From Sphingobium sp. AS12 (GTDB taxonomy: Bacteria; Pseudomonadota; Alphaproteobacteria; Sphingomonadales; Sphingomonadaceae), in contig NZ_JAHRGM010000001.1 in the NCBI RefSeq assembly GCF_019097845.1, positions 372,001 to 436,000 on the forward strand: 64,000 bases of DNA. Direction: 5' to 3'. Every line of letters begins with the position of its first letter. Position 1 is the stretch's first letter. The translations under genes and the position numbers were made by a program. Below are positions 16,255 to 23,523 of this stretch, in pieces. The notes under the pieces are model-generated. The model was not told the DNA's origin, did not search any database, and saw nothing but the letters and a program-made list of their open reading frames with translations.

Positions 16255-17376
16255 ATGAAATTCTTTGGGATGAAGGCCGTGCAGGCGGATGTGCGGCCGG
16301 TGTTGGCGCGCGCCTGGGGGACGGGCGCGGTGGCGCTGGGGGAGTGGCCTGCCAGCTATGAGGCGCAGTTACGCGCCGGGGTGATCGGCAATCCGGTGGC
16401 GCAACGGGCGATGCGGCTGGTGTCGGAGGGGGCGGGGGCCACGGCGTTGAAGGTCGCTGGCGTGGCGGATGGCGCGCGGGTGCTGGCGCTGGTGGCGCGG
16501 GCTTCGGCGGGGCAGGGGCTGGTGGAGACTTTGGCCTGTCATTTGCTGTTGCACGGCAATGCCTATGTGCAGGTGATTGGCGGGGCGGACGGGATGCCGG
16601 CCGAGCTGTTCGCGCTGCGGCCTGAGCGGGTAAGCGTGGAGGCGGATGCGCGGGGGTGGCCGGCGGCCTACCTCTACCGGGTGGGGGAGAGCGTGACGCG
16701 GCTGTCGCCCGAAGATGGGGCGGGGCGGACCACGGTGCTGCATTTGAAAAGCCTGCATCCGCTGGACGATCATTATGGGTTGGGCTGTGTCGGTGCGGCG
16801 GCGGGGGCGGTGGCGATCCACAATGCGGCGACCGTGTGGAACAAGGCGCTGCTCGACAATGCGGCGCGGCCCAGCGGGGCGATGGTTTACGATCCGGGCG
16901 ACGGATCGGTGATGGCGCCCGACCAATATGAGCGGGTGAAGCGCGAGATGGAGATCGCCTTTGCAGGCGCGGCCAATGCGGGGCGACCGATGCTGCTGGA
17001 GGGCGGGTTGAGCTGGAAGGCTTTGAGCCTGACGCCTGCAGAGATGGATTTTGTGGGACTGAAGGCGGCGGCGGCGCGGGAGATTGCGCTGGCGTTCGGG
17101 GTGCCGCCGATGCTGATGGGGCTGCCCGGCGACAATAGTTACGCCAATTATCGCGAGGCGAACAAAGCGCTGTGGCGGCAGACGATATCGCCGCTGGTGG
17201 GGAAGATAGGCGCGGGGCTGGGGCAGGGTTTGAGCGGCTGGTGGCCGGGGCTGCGGATCGAGCCGGACCTGGATGGCGTGGCGGCGCTGAGCGATGAGCG
17301 GGCGGCGCTGTGGGAGCGGGTCGCGGGGGCGGACTTCCTGTCGGCGGAGGAGAAGAAGGCTTTGTTGGGATTGTGA
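16255..17376 (+). CDS. GTA portal protein (gp3, HK97 type)
   Basis: A 373-residue protein forming the dodecameric portal through which DNA enters the head. Family features: VIGNPVAQRAMRLVSEG near the N-terminus, CHLLLHGNAYVQVIG (about residue 96), LHLKSLHPLDDHYGLG and the C-terminal GVPPMLMGLPGDNSYANYRE (about 282), a strongly conserved HK97-portal segment. The start at ATG 16255 follows GGGAGG. Length is normal for GTA portals. Confidence 0.92.
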   Translation: MKFFGMKAVQADVRPVLARAWGTGAVALGEWPASYEAQLRAGVIGNPVAQRAMRLVSEGAGATALKVAGVADGARVLALVARASAGQGLVETLACHLLLHGNAYVQVIGGADGMPAELFALRPERVSVEADARGWPAAYLYRVGESVTRLSPEDGAGRTTVLHLKSLHPLDDHYGLGCVGAAAGAVAIHNAATVWNKALLDNAARPSGAMVYDPGDGSVMAPDQYERVKREMEIAFAGAANAGRPMLLEGGLSWKALSLTPAEMDFVGLKAAAAREIALAFGVPPMLMGLPGDNSYANYREANKALWRQTISPLVGKIGAGLGQGLSGWWPGLRIEPDLDGVAALSDERAALWERVAGADFLSAEEKKALLGL

Positions 17377-17390
17377 GGCGGGCGGCGGTT

Positions 17391-17463
17391 CCTTCTCTCC
17401 CAACTGCGCCTAGGCGGCTGCGCCGCCAAGGCTTCGTATCCCTCTCCCCCAAGGGGCGAGGGG
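17391..17463. repeat. GTA head-module repeat, copy 2
   Basis: TTCTCTCCCAACTGCGCCTA, a small stem (GGCGGCTGCGCCGCC), AAGGCTTCGTATCC and CTCTCCCCCAAGGGGCGAG. It belongs to the same family as 18342-18417, 19134-19210 and 20412-20491, and separates the portal from the next gene. Confidence 0.75.
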
Positions 17464-17476
17464 ATTGGAGGGCGTG

Positions 17477-17797
17477 ATGAAACAGGATGGCGAGATGCTG
17501 GCGCGGTTGGTGGCGCAAGCCGATGGCGGGCCGGGGGCGGCGGATATGGTGATGATCCGGGCGCTGGTGGAGGAAGCGAGCGAGCTGGGCGCGGGGCGGG
17601 CGCTGGAGCGGCTGGGGCTGGCCGACCGGCGGGCCGAGGGCGATGTGCGGGAACTGCGCGAATTGCTGCGCGCCTGGCGCGACGCGAAGAAGGCGGCGCG
17701 CGGGGCGGTGATCGGCTGGCTGGCGCGGATCGCGCTGGCGCTGCTGTTGCTGGGGATTGCGGTCAAGACCGGGCTGGTCGGGTTGGTCAGAGCGTGA
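17477..17797 (+). CDS. Small membrane protein between portal and protease (DUF6127-like)
   Basis: A 106-residue protein. The N-terminal 80 residues are helical and charged (LVEEASELGAGRALERLGL, RELRELLRAWRDAKKAARG), followed by one C-terminal membrane segment (about residues 83-102). A gene of this shape occupies the same position in sphingomonad GTA clusters and, as I recall, is catalogued as DUF6127; that name needs checking. It has no assigned role. Its stop overlaps a GTG (17794) that would start the protease frame. Confidence 0.65.
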   Translation: MKQDGEMLARLVAQADGGPGAADMVMIRALVEEASELGAGRALERLGLADRRAEGDVRELRELLRAWRDAKKAARGAVIGWLARIALALLLLGIAVKTGLVGLVRA

Positions 17798-17817
17798 GTG
17801 ACGATGTGGCACCTGTT

Positions 17818-17919
17818 CCGTTCGGGCTGAGCGAAGTCGAAGCCCTTGGCCGAGCGGAGCGAGGTCGGAAGCCTTCGACAAGCTCAGGCAAGCCCTTCGA
17901 CAGGCTCAGGGCGAACGGA
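17818..17919. repeat. CCGTTCG-type repeat at the 5' end of the prohead protease gene
   Basis: It begins CCGTTCGGGCTGAGCGAAG and ends CTCAGGGCGAACGG, with internal copies of CCTTCGACAAGCTCAGG and CCTTCGACAGGCTCAGG. It is open in the protease frame from the GTG at 17794. Its last bases (GAACGGAGATT) supply the ribosome site for the ATG at 17926. Confidence 0.85.
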
Positions 17920-17925
17920 GATTAT

Positions 17926-18324
17926 ATGGCTCAAGACGTGCGCTTTGCCGGTTATGCGGCGATTTTCGATCGGGTGGACCGGGGTGGGGATGTGGTGCGG
18001 GCGGGTGCCTTTGATGGCGCGCGCGCGGCGGGGGTGCCGTTGCTGTGGCAGCATGGGCCGGGGCAGGTGATCGGATCGGTCGAGCGGCTGGAGGAGGATG
18101 CACGGGGGCTGCGCGTGATCGGCCGGGTGTCGGCGCGGACGGCAGCCGGGCGCGAGGCGGCGGCGGGGTTGAAGGCGGGGGCGCTGGATGGGCTGTCGTT
18201 TGGGTATCGGGTGCGGGAGGCGCGCGGGGCGGGACCACGCGAATTGCTGGCGCTGGAACTGGTGGAGGTGAGCCTGGTGACGCATCCGATGCAGGATGGG
18301 GCGCGGGTGATTAGGGTGGCGTGA
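17926..18324 (+). CDS. GTA prohead protease (gp4, HK97/U35 family)
   Basis: A 132-residue serine protease that trims capsid subunits during head maturation. The core starts FAGYAAIFDRVDRGGDVVRAG; the catalytic His is in LLWQHGPGQVIGSVERL (about residue 44) and the Ser in ALDGLSFGYRV (about 89), with LVEVSLVTHPM closing the fold. The ATG at 17926 has GGAGA upstream. The alternative GTG at 17794 overlaps the previous stop in the usual phage manner and would add 44 residues, 35 of them encoded by a repeat. The ancestral start may have been that GTG before the repeat arrived. Confidence 0.88.
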   Translation: MAQDVRFAGYAAIFDRVDRGGDVVRAGAFDGARAAGVPLLWQHGPGQVIGSVERLEEDARGLRVIGRVSARTAAGREAAAGLKAGALDGLSFGYRVREARGAGPRELLALELVEVSLVTHPMQDGARVIRVA

Positions 18325-18341
18325 TTTACGCGGGCGCGCTG

Positions 18342-18417
18342 CCCCCTCATCCAACTTCGCCCAACCGGTTGCACCGGTAAGGCTTCGTATCCTTCTCCCC
18401 CGTGGGGAGAAGGTTTG
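18342..18417. repeat. GTA head-module repeat, copy 3
   Basis: CCCCCTCATCCAACTTCGCC, a small stem (ACCGGTTGCACCGGT), AAGGCTTCGTATCCTTCTCC and CCCGTGGGGAGAAGG. It sits between the protease stop and the leftward PhyH gene, 7 bases from that gene's stop codon. Confidence 0.85.
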
Positions 18418-18423
18418 CTGGGG

Positions 18424-19092
18424 CTATATCCCCAGCCATTCCAGTCCGCCGGGCAGAGCGTCGGCGCTATAGTCGAGTTGGAGGACGCGGCGGTGGCGGG
18501 GATTGGCGGCGGCGTCTGAGGCGTGGAGGATGGGCGTGGCGTAGAGCCAGATGTCACCGCGCGAGGCGAGGCAGGCGACGCTTCCGCAGCGATCGACCAT
18601 GGCCGGGACATCGCTTTCCGCGATGCGGCCATGGAGGTGGGAGCCGGGGGCGATGAACAAAGGCGCATTGTCGGCGTCGACTGGGTCGAGATGGATACGC
18701 AAGGTACACATGCGGTCGAGCAGCGATTGCGGCGGGGCGACGTGCTGGAGACCGGATTTGATCGTCCAGGGGCCAAAGCCCGGTGTTTCGATGCGTTGAC
18801 GCACGGCGATGGTGCGGTCCTGATGCCAGCCGAGCGCCCAGTTGGTGGTTTCGTTTTTGTCGAACAGGATCGCACGCACCGGCTTTGCGGCGTTGCCCAG
18901 ATGGGCGGCGGCGTGGCAGCCGATGGGGCCGGTTGGCGCGAGAAATGGCGCGAGTTCGGCTAGGGCTGTCAGGCGTTGGCCGGGGCGGTCTGTTGGCAGC
19001 GTCGTGAGGGCGGCTTCGACGGTGGCGAGGGTGGTGGCGTCGAGGGCGGCGGGGATGTGGTGGGCGCCGTCGGTGGCGAGGGTCAGGGGCAT
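18424..19092 (-). CDS. Phytanoyl-CoA dioxygenase (PhyH) family protein
   Basis: A 222-residue Fe(II)/2-oxoglutarate-dependent oxygenase, leftward between gp4 and gp5. The iron site is H-x-D in LGWHQDRTIAV (about residue 90) with the distal His in ATPILHASDA (about 188), and the 2-oxoglutarate-binding Arg is in PRHRRVLQLDY. RIHLDPVDADNAPLFIAPGS is the usual strand/turn before the second half. The hydroxylated substrate is unknown. It is flanked on both sides by copies of the same repeat (18342 and 19134). It is not a virion gene. Confidence 0.88.
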   Translation of the reverse strand: MPLTLATDGAHHIPAALDATTLATVEAALTTLPTDRPGQRLTALAELAPFLAPTGPIGCHAAAHLGNAAKPVRAILFDKNETTNWALGWHQDRTIAVRQRIETPGFGPWTIKSGLQHVAPPQSLLDRMCTLRIHLDPVDADNAPLFIAPGSHLHGRIAESDVPAMVDRCGSVACLASRGDIWLYATPILHASDAAANPRHRRVLQLDYSADALPGGLEWLGI

Positions 19093-19133
19093 GGGGTTTT
19101 ATGCTGTGTCGGGGTGCGTGACGCAAGCGGCGC

Positions 19134-19210
19134 TCCCCCTCATCCAACTGCGCCTAGCCAGCAAGCTGGCAAGGCTTCGTATCCTTCTCCCCCCAAGGGA
19201 GAAGGTTTTG
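19134..19210. repeat. GTA head-module repeat, copy 4
   Basis: CCCCCTCATCCAACTGCGCC, a small stem (GCCAGCAAGCTGGC), AAGGCTTCGTATCCTTCTCC and CCCCAAGGGAGAAGG. It is nearly identical to copies 3 and 5 outside the short stem, where paired bases change together. Confidence 0.85.
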
Positions 19211-19219
19211 AGAGTTTTA

Positions 19220-19247
19220 GGGCGGTCCCACCGGGGCCGCCCTTTTT
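19220..19247 (+). terminator. Terminator-shaped hairpin ahead of the capsid gene
   Basis: GGGCGG pairs with CCGCCC across an 11-base loop and is followed by five T. It ends 25 bases before the capsid start, inside the GTA head module, so it would act as an attenuator or processing site if the operon is read through. Confidence 0.6.
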
Positions 19248-19271
19248 GGTGTTTTCTAGCGGGAGAATGAC

Positions 19272-20390
19272 ATGACGGACGGCGTGGCGGATGCTCTGGA
19301 GGGGAGCTTTGATGTGGTGCTTCAGGGGGAGCGGATTGCGGCTTTGGAGGCGGATTTGAGTGCGATGCGGGTGGCGATGCAGCGGCCGGCGCTGGATGGG
19401 GTGAAGGGCGGGGTGGTTGATCCGGCGCGCGCCAACTTCGTCGATCGCTATTTGCGGCAGGGGCAGGAAGCGGGGGTGGAGCTGAAGAGCTTTTCCGGGG
19501 CGAGCGGTGCGACCGGCGGTTATGCGGTGCCGCGGGAGATTGATCAGCTGATCGATGCGACGCTCAAAAGCATTTCGCCCATTCGCGCGATCGCCAATGT
19601 CGTGCGGACCGGGACGGCGGGTTATCGCAAGCTGGTGACGGCTGGCGGGATCGTGTCGGGCTGGGCCAGCGAGACGGGGGCGCGGGGCGAGACGGGGACG
19701 CCGTCTTTCAACGAGATTGCGCCGCCGTCGGGCGAATTGTTCGCCAATCCTGCGGCGAGCCAGGCGATGCTGGACGATGCGCAGTTCGATGTCGAGGGCT
19801 GGCTGGCGGGCGAGGTTGCCCGTGAGTTCGCGGTGGCGGAAGGGGCGGCCTTCATCAACGGCAATGGCACGAACAAGCCCAAGGGGTTCCTGACCTATAC
19901 CACCACCAACGAGGCGGACGCCGTGCGGGCGTTCGGGTCGCTGCAATATGTGGCGTCGGGCGCGGCGGGGGCTTTTGCGGCGTCCAATCCGCAGGACAGG
20001 CTGATCGACCTGGTGCAGAGCCTGCGTGCGCCCTACCGGCAGGGGGCGTCGTTCGTGATGAACAGCGCGACGCTGAGTGCCATCCGCAAGATGAAAACGA
20101 GCGATGGGGCGTTTCTGTGGCAGCCTTCGCTGAGTGCCGGGCAGCCCGCGACGTTGCTGGGCTATCCGGTGGTGGAGGCCGAGGATATGCCGGACATCAG
20201 CGCCGGGAGCCTATCGATCGCGTTCGGCAATTTCCAGGCGGGCTATGTCATCGCCGAGCGTAGCGACACCAGCATTTTGCGCGATCCGTTCAGCAACAAG
20301 CCGTTCGTGCATTTCTATGCGGTCAAGCGGATCGGTGGGGCTGTGGCGAATAGCGAGGCGATCAAATTGATGAAGTTTGCGGCTTCGTAA
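19272..20390 (+). CDS. GTA major capsid protein (gp5, HK97 fold)
   Basis: A 372-residue protein. An N-terminal helical scaffold-like region (about residues 1-80, including ERIAALEADLSAMR) precedes the HK97-fold body that starts near GGYAVPREIDQLIDATLKSI. Typical segments are SGWASETGARGETGTPSF (about 135), GNGTNKPKGFL (about 198) and RQGASFVMNSATLSAIRKMK (about 255), ending with NKPFVHFYAVKRIGG. The gp4 protease probably cleaves between the scaffold and the body. It is the main subunit of the particle head. Confidence 0.95.
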   Translation: MTDGVADALEGSFDVVLQGERIAALEADLSAMRVAMQRPALDGVKGGVVDPARANFVDRYLRQGQEAGVELKSFSGASGATGGYAVPREIDQLIDATLKSISPIRAIANVVRTGTAGYRKLVTAGGIVSGWASETGARGETGTPSFNEIAPPSGELFANPAASQAMLDDAQFDVEGWLAGEVAREFAVAEGAAFINGNGTNKPKGFLTYTTTNEADAVRAFGSLQYVASGAAGAFAASNPQDRLIDLVQSLRAPYRQGASFVMNSATLSAIRKMKTSDGAFLWQPSLSAGQPATLLGYPVVEAEDMPDISAGSLSIAFGNFQAGYVIAERSDTSILRDPFSNKPFVHFYAVKRIGGAVANSEAIKLMKFAAS

Positions 20391-20411
20391 GGGCGAGGGG
20401 GCCGGCGTCGT

Positions 20412-20491
20412 ACCCCCTCATCCAACTTCGCCTAACTGGCTGCGCCAGTAAGGCTGCGTATCCTTCTCCCCCCCAGGGGAGAAGGTTTTTT
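20412..20491. repeat. GTA head-module repeat, copy 5
   Basis: CCCCCTCATCCAACTTCGCC, a small stem (ACTGGCTGCGCCAGT), AAGGCTGCGTATCCTTCTCC and CCCCAGGGGAGAAGG. It differs from copy 3 mainly by compensated changes in the small stem. Confidence 0.85.
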
Positions 20492-20523
20492 GGGGGGAGG
20501 CGTTCGCGTCTCTCCCCCTTTTT
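20492..20523 (+). terminator. Terminator-shaped hairpin ahead of the adaptor gene
   Basis: GGGGGAG (20493-20499) pairs with CTCCCCC (20512-20518) and is followed by five T. It ends 21 bases before the next gene and directly abuts repeat copy 5. It is comparable to the hairpins ahead of TerS and the capsid gene. Confidence 0.6.
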
Positions 20524-20544
20524 GTTTGTGGGGAGCAAGCAGCG

Positions 20545-20823
20545 ATGAGCCTGTATCTGAAGGATGCCGATAGCAGCATCGATCATGGCATCGACTGGTC
20601 GGCCCATCTGGCGGGGCAGACGATCCTGGCCAGTGCGTGGAGCGTGGAGCCGGTCGAGGCGGGCGGGCTGACGATCGAGACGTCCGGGTTCGAGGCGGCG
20701 CGGACCAGCGTGCGGGTGAGCGGGGGTGTGGTCGGGCGCGTCTATCGGCTGACCAACCGGGTCACTTTGTCCGACGGGCAGGTGGAGGATCGGTCCGTGA
20801 CATTTCGGGTGGAGGAACGCTGA
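20545..20823 (+). CDS. Small structural protein after the capsid (adaptor-like)
   Basis: A 92-residue protein of beta character (TILASAWSVEP, GLTIETSGFEAARTSVRVSG, VYRLTNRVTLSDGQVEDR, VTFRVEER). The short immunoglobulin-like pattern, with the closing RVTLSDGQ-x-x-x-R-S motif, resembles small phage proteins catalogued as fibre-tail adaptors or decoration proteins. Its stop overlaps the next start (TGATG), so it is translationally coupled to gp6. The exact role is not established. Confidence 0.6.
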   Translation: MSLYLKDADSSIDHGIDWSAHLAGQTILASAWSVEPVEAGGLTIETSGFEAARTSVRVSGGVVGRVYRLTNRVTLSDGQVEDRSVTFRVEER

Positions 20824-21359
20824 TGCTGGCGCAGGATGAGAGCGGGGCGCTGGCGGCGTCGCTGGCCGAGCTGAAGGCCTATTTGCGGATCGAGACGAAC
20901 GGCGAGGATGGGGTACTGGCGGGGTTGTTGCGGAGCGCGGCGGCCTTGTGTGAGCAATTTGTCGGGCAGTGGCTGATCGTGCGAGGGGCGCGGGAAACGG
21001 TGGCGGGCGATGGGAGCTGGCAGAGGCTGGCGGCGCGGCCTGTGGTGGGAATCGAGAGTGTCGAGGCGGCGGAGGTTGATGGCACGGCGGTGGCCTTGCC
21101 GGTCGATGGCTATGCGATCGACATTGATGCGGCGGGCGAGGGATGGGTGCGATCGACCCGTGCGGGGGACCGGCGGCGGTTGATGGTGCGCTATTCGGCG
21201 GGGATGGCGAGCGAGATGAACGGCCTGCCCGAAGCGCTGCGGCAGGGGATCGTAAGGCTGGCGGCGGAGCATTTTTCTGCGCGCGGGACGGAGAGTGCCG
21301 CGCCGCCTGCGGTGGTGAGCGCGCTCTGGCGGCCCTGGCGGCGGATGCGGTTGCGATGA
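20823..21359 (+). CDS. GTA head-tail connector (gp6)
   Basis: A 178-residue protein of the phage gp6-like connector family that forms the ring below the portal. The N-terminus is helical (LAELKAYLRIETNGEDGVLAG, LLRSAAALCEQFVG), the usual LKxxLRI-x-x-x-x-DD/ED start, followed by a beta section (WQRLAARPVVGIESVEA, DGYAIDIDAAGEGWV) and a C-terminal helix (LPEALRQGIVRLAAEHF). It overlaps its neighbours at both ends. Confidence 0.85.
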   Translation: MLAQDESGALAASLAELKAYLRIETNGEDGVLAGLLRSAAALCEQFVGQWLIVRGARETVAGDGSWQRLAARPVVGIESVEAAEVDGTAVALPVDGYAIDIDAAGEGWVRSTRAGDRRRLMVRYSAGMASEMNGLPEALRQGIVRLAAEHFSARGTESAAPPAVVSALWRPWRRMRLR

Positions 21360-21547
21360 GGGCGGCGCTGGCGCGGCTGGTAGAGCAGCGGGCGGCGCGC
21401 AGGTGGGCGGCTGTGGCGGCGGCGTTGGACGAGGCGGGGCTGGTCGTGGCGATTGAGGGTGATGCGGTGCGGGCGTCCGGGCGTGGTCTTGTAGCGCGCT
21501 GGTGGCGGGAACTGGCGCTGCGGGACGCGGGAAGGGGCGGATTATGA
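21356..21547 (+). CDS. Very short protein in the gp7 position
   Basis: A 63-residue basic protein with one long predicted helix (ALARLVEQRAARRWAAVAAA) and two strands (GLVVAIEGDAVRASGRGLVA). Its start overlaps the gp6 stop (ATGA) and its stop overlaps the gp8 start (ATGA), so it is certainly translated within the set. In R. capsulatus GTA the head-closure protein at this place is about 110 residues. This is either a reduced version or a different protein, and homology cannot be judged by eye. Confidence 0.65.
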   Translation: MRAALARLVEQRAARRWAAVAAALDEAGLVVAIEGDAVRASGRGLVARWWRELALRDAGRGGL

Positions 21548-21945
21548 GCGCTGAGGTGGCGGTGCGCGCGGCGGTGATCGACGCGCTGCGGGCGGATAGC
21601 GCGTTGATAGACGGGCTGAACGGCCTGTTTGACGGCGAGCCGGTGCGGGCCAGCCTGCCCTATGGCGTGGTCGGCGACTGTATCGGCGCGGACTGGGGCG
21701 GCAAGGATGTGGCGGGGCGCGAGGTGCGGCTGACGATCGGCCTGCATGATGGTGGCGAGACGCCGGGGCGGCTGGCGGGGATGATTGCGCGGATCGACCC
21801 GGTGCTGGCGGGGGTGGCAGTGCGGGACGGGTGGCGGGTCGTGACGGCGCGGCTGGTGCGGTCGCGCGTGGCGCGGGCGGTGCGGCAGGGTGGTGGGTGG
21901 ACCGCGGTGGTGGATTATCGGGTGCGGGCGGTGTGGGAGGCGTGA
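21544..21945 (+). CDS. GTA gp8, DUF3168 tail-terminator-type protein
   Basis: A 133-residue protein with the DUF3168 pattern: AVRAAVIDALRADSALIDGL at the N-terminus, PYGVVGDCIGADWGGKD, and EVRLTIGLHDGGETPGRLAG. In tailed phages this family caps the tail tube where it joins the head. The start overlaps the preceding stop. After it, the plus-strand GTA set is interrupted for about 1.6 kb by two leftward genes. Confidence 0.85.
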   Translation: MSAEVAVRAAVIDALRADSALIDGLNGLFDGEPVRASLPYGVVGDCIGADWGGKDVAGREVRLTIGLHDGGETPGRLAGMIARIDPVLAGVAVRDGWRVVTARLVRSRVARAVRQGGGWTAVVDYRVRAVWEA

Positions 21946-22009
21946 GCAGTCCACATCAATGGGTCCAAGCCCTGACGCAAAGGGAATGGGTGCCGGCTTG
22001 GCGGTCTTT

Positions 22010-23035
22010 TTAAACTGCCATCTGTTGACGAAACTCATCTAGAGCATTGTAAATGCCAGTTCCAAAAGAATTCCCACCGATGAAAAACATTCGGACAGGA
22101 TTTTCAGCACCAAAATCTAACGATGAAATCATCGTAATCCCTGGTTTTTGAAAATAAACTGCATTATTTGGTATAAACTTGGTTTGAGCAGCGATTAAAA
22201 CGTTTAAATTATAAACGCTTACTGCTCTACTAGATCCTATGAGTACAGGTCCTTTTTCTCCAGGAGAAGCGATTTGCAGAGCAAGTGAGCGCTCAGCAAC
22301 GCTTAGCCAGACTGCATCGCCCATGGATAAATCTAACGTTAGCCCATGATTCACATGTCCTTCGCCAATAGGCTGAGTCCTTATCGAATGGAACAGCATT
22401 CGGGTCTGTTGCCAAGCTTCATTTAGAGATTCACTTGATGGCAGTATCGGCCCAAAGCAATTCCGAGCCTGAGCCGCCTGCGCCTGTTCCCAGTGGTCAA
22501 TCCATGAAACAGCATCATCATCGCTCACCATATCCCCACGGCCGCGTAAATAATCGAAGAAATGGATGATGTCGCGTATGCCAACACTTCGCTTGGATAA
22601 ACGCAAAAAAACGGAATCTGATATTGTTGCACAAGCGTATAGCTTTCGATTTCCAAATCGATGGTTGGATTCGCCGTATTTGACTTGTGTGTCATCTATC
22701 ATTGAACCGGATTGGAAGCCGCCAACGATAGATATGCCAACGATGTAGTCGACGTCGCCATAGCCTAGAGCGGTTTTCGGCCCGTGAAGCACCTGCCCTG
22801 TCTGCCAATTTCGAATCCATTCATGCATCTGTACATGGTTATGCCTGCGCTTTTCCTCGAAGCTGTCCTTGCCAGAGGTCATGTACATTATGGCAACGCA
22901 GCGACCCGCCGCCCAAACAAGGTCAGCCGGCTCTCTTCCCATGCCGTAATGTGAAGGCTTGAAAACCGATTGAGAACCCAAGAGATTTAACGAAATCTCC
23001 CGAATGAATCTCTCTTGTATCGATTTATCGCTCAC
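22010..23035 (-). CDS. Low-GC protein of unknown function inserted in the GTA cluster
   Basis: A 341-residue soluble protein, leftward, whose base composition is visibly AT-richer (many TTT, AAA, ATT codons) than the very GC-rich GTA genes around it. The N-terminal 100 residues (REPADLVWAAGRCVAIMYM, then KRRHNHVQMHEWIRNWQ) recall the layout of PD-(D/E)xK-like nuclease domains: an Asp-bearing strand, a second strand and a helix. The expected E-x-K is not there, so it would be inactive or wrongly assigned. The rest is mixed alpha/beta with no motif I recognise. It is probably a horizontally acquired gene; function unknown. Confidence 0.75.
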   Translation of the reverse strand: MSDKSIQERFIREISLNLLGSQSVFKPSHYGMGREPADLVWAAGRCVAIMYMTSGKDSFEEKRRHNHVQMHEWIRNWQTGQVLHGPKTALGYGDVDYIVGISIVGGFQSGSMIDDTQVKYGESNHRFGNRKLYACATISDSVFLRLSKRSVGIRDIIHFFDYLRGRGDMVSDDDAVSWIDHWEQAQAAQARNCFGPILPSSESLNEAWQQTRMLFHSIRTQPIGEGHVNHGLTLDLSMGDAVWLSVAERSLALQIASPGEKGPVLIGSSRAVSVYNLNVLIAAQTKFIPNNAVYFQKPGITMISSLDFGAENPVRMFFIGGNSFGTGIYNALDEFRQQMAV

Positions 23036-23142
23036 TGCTTTTGCGCTGACACAATTTTGTAGACCATTCTCTCTCCCTTCTTGAGCAATAACGCCCCTTT
23101 TAGGTGAGAAGCAGACCCTGCGTACCGCTGGCCGACTGCGCC

Positions 23143-23469
23143 TCAGCCAGGCTTGTTATAATCCTCATATTCCGCGGTGATCTTGTCGACATATTCGGCG
23201 ATCTGGTCGTCGGCGTCGGCCTGGGCGGCTTTTTCGGACATGCCGTCGGCCTTGTCAGCGGCGACGATGGCGGCGCGGAAGGTGGCTTCCTTGGCGGCGC
23301 AGGTCTTTTTCATGTCGGACTGAAAATCGCCGAGCGTCAGCTTCTTTTCCAGGCCCGGCTGAATCTGGGCCGACAGGCATTGCGAATAGGCCTTGCGACC
23401 CGCGCCGACAGGATCGGCGGCGGGAGCGGCCGCTGCGGCCAGCAACATGAGCGGTGCGATGAAGATCAT
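23143..23469 (-). CDS. Small exported protein, unknown function
   Basis: A 108-residue protein with a short signal peptide (MIFIAPLMLLAAAAAPAA). The mature part is helical, with two cysteines (SQCLSAQ and KKTCAAKE) and an acidic C-terminus. It starts at ATG 23469 behind AAGGAGAG. It is leftward, back to back with the gp9 gene, whose start is 54 bases away, so this gap must hold promoters for both unless GTA transcription reads through. The family is not recognised. Confidence 0.7.
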   Translation of the reverse strand: MIFIAPLMLLAAAAAPAADPVGAGRKAYSQCLSAQIQPGLEKKLTLGDFQSDMKKTCAAKEATFRAAIVAADKADGMSEKAAQADADDQIAEYVDKITAEYEDYNKPG

Positions 23470-23523
23470 TGAGACTCTCCTTAACCAGCGTTTTGCACGC
23501 TTTATCGGAAGAAAGGATGCGCC

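Noticed and set aside
16095..20491. CRISPR-like array from regularly placed repeats
   Set aside because: The copies are about 1 kb apart with genes between them and internal palindromes; there are no spacers and no cas genes.
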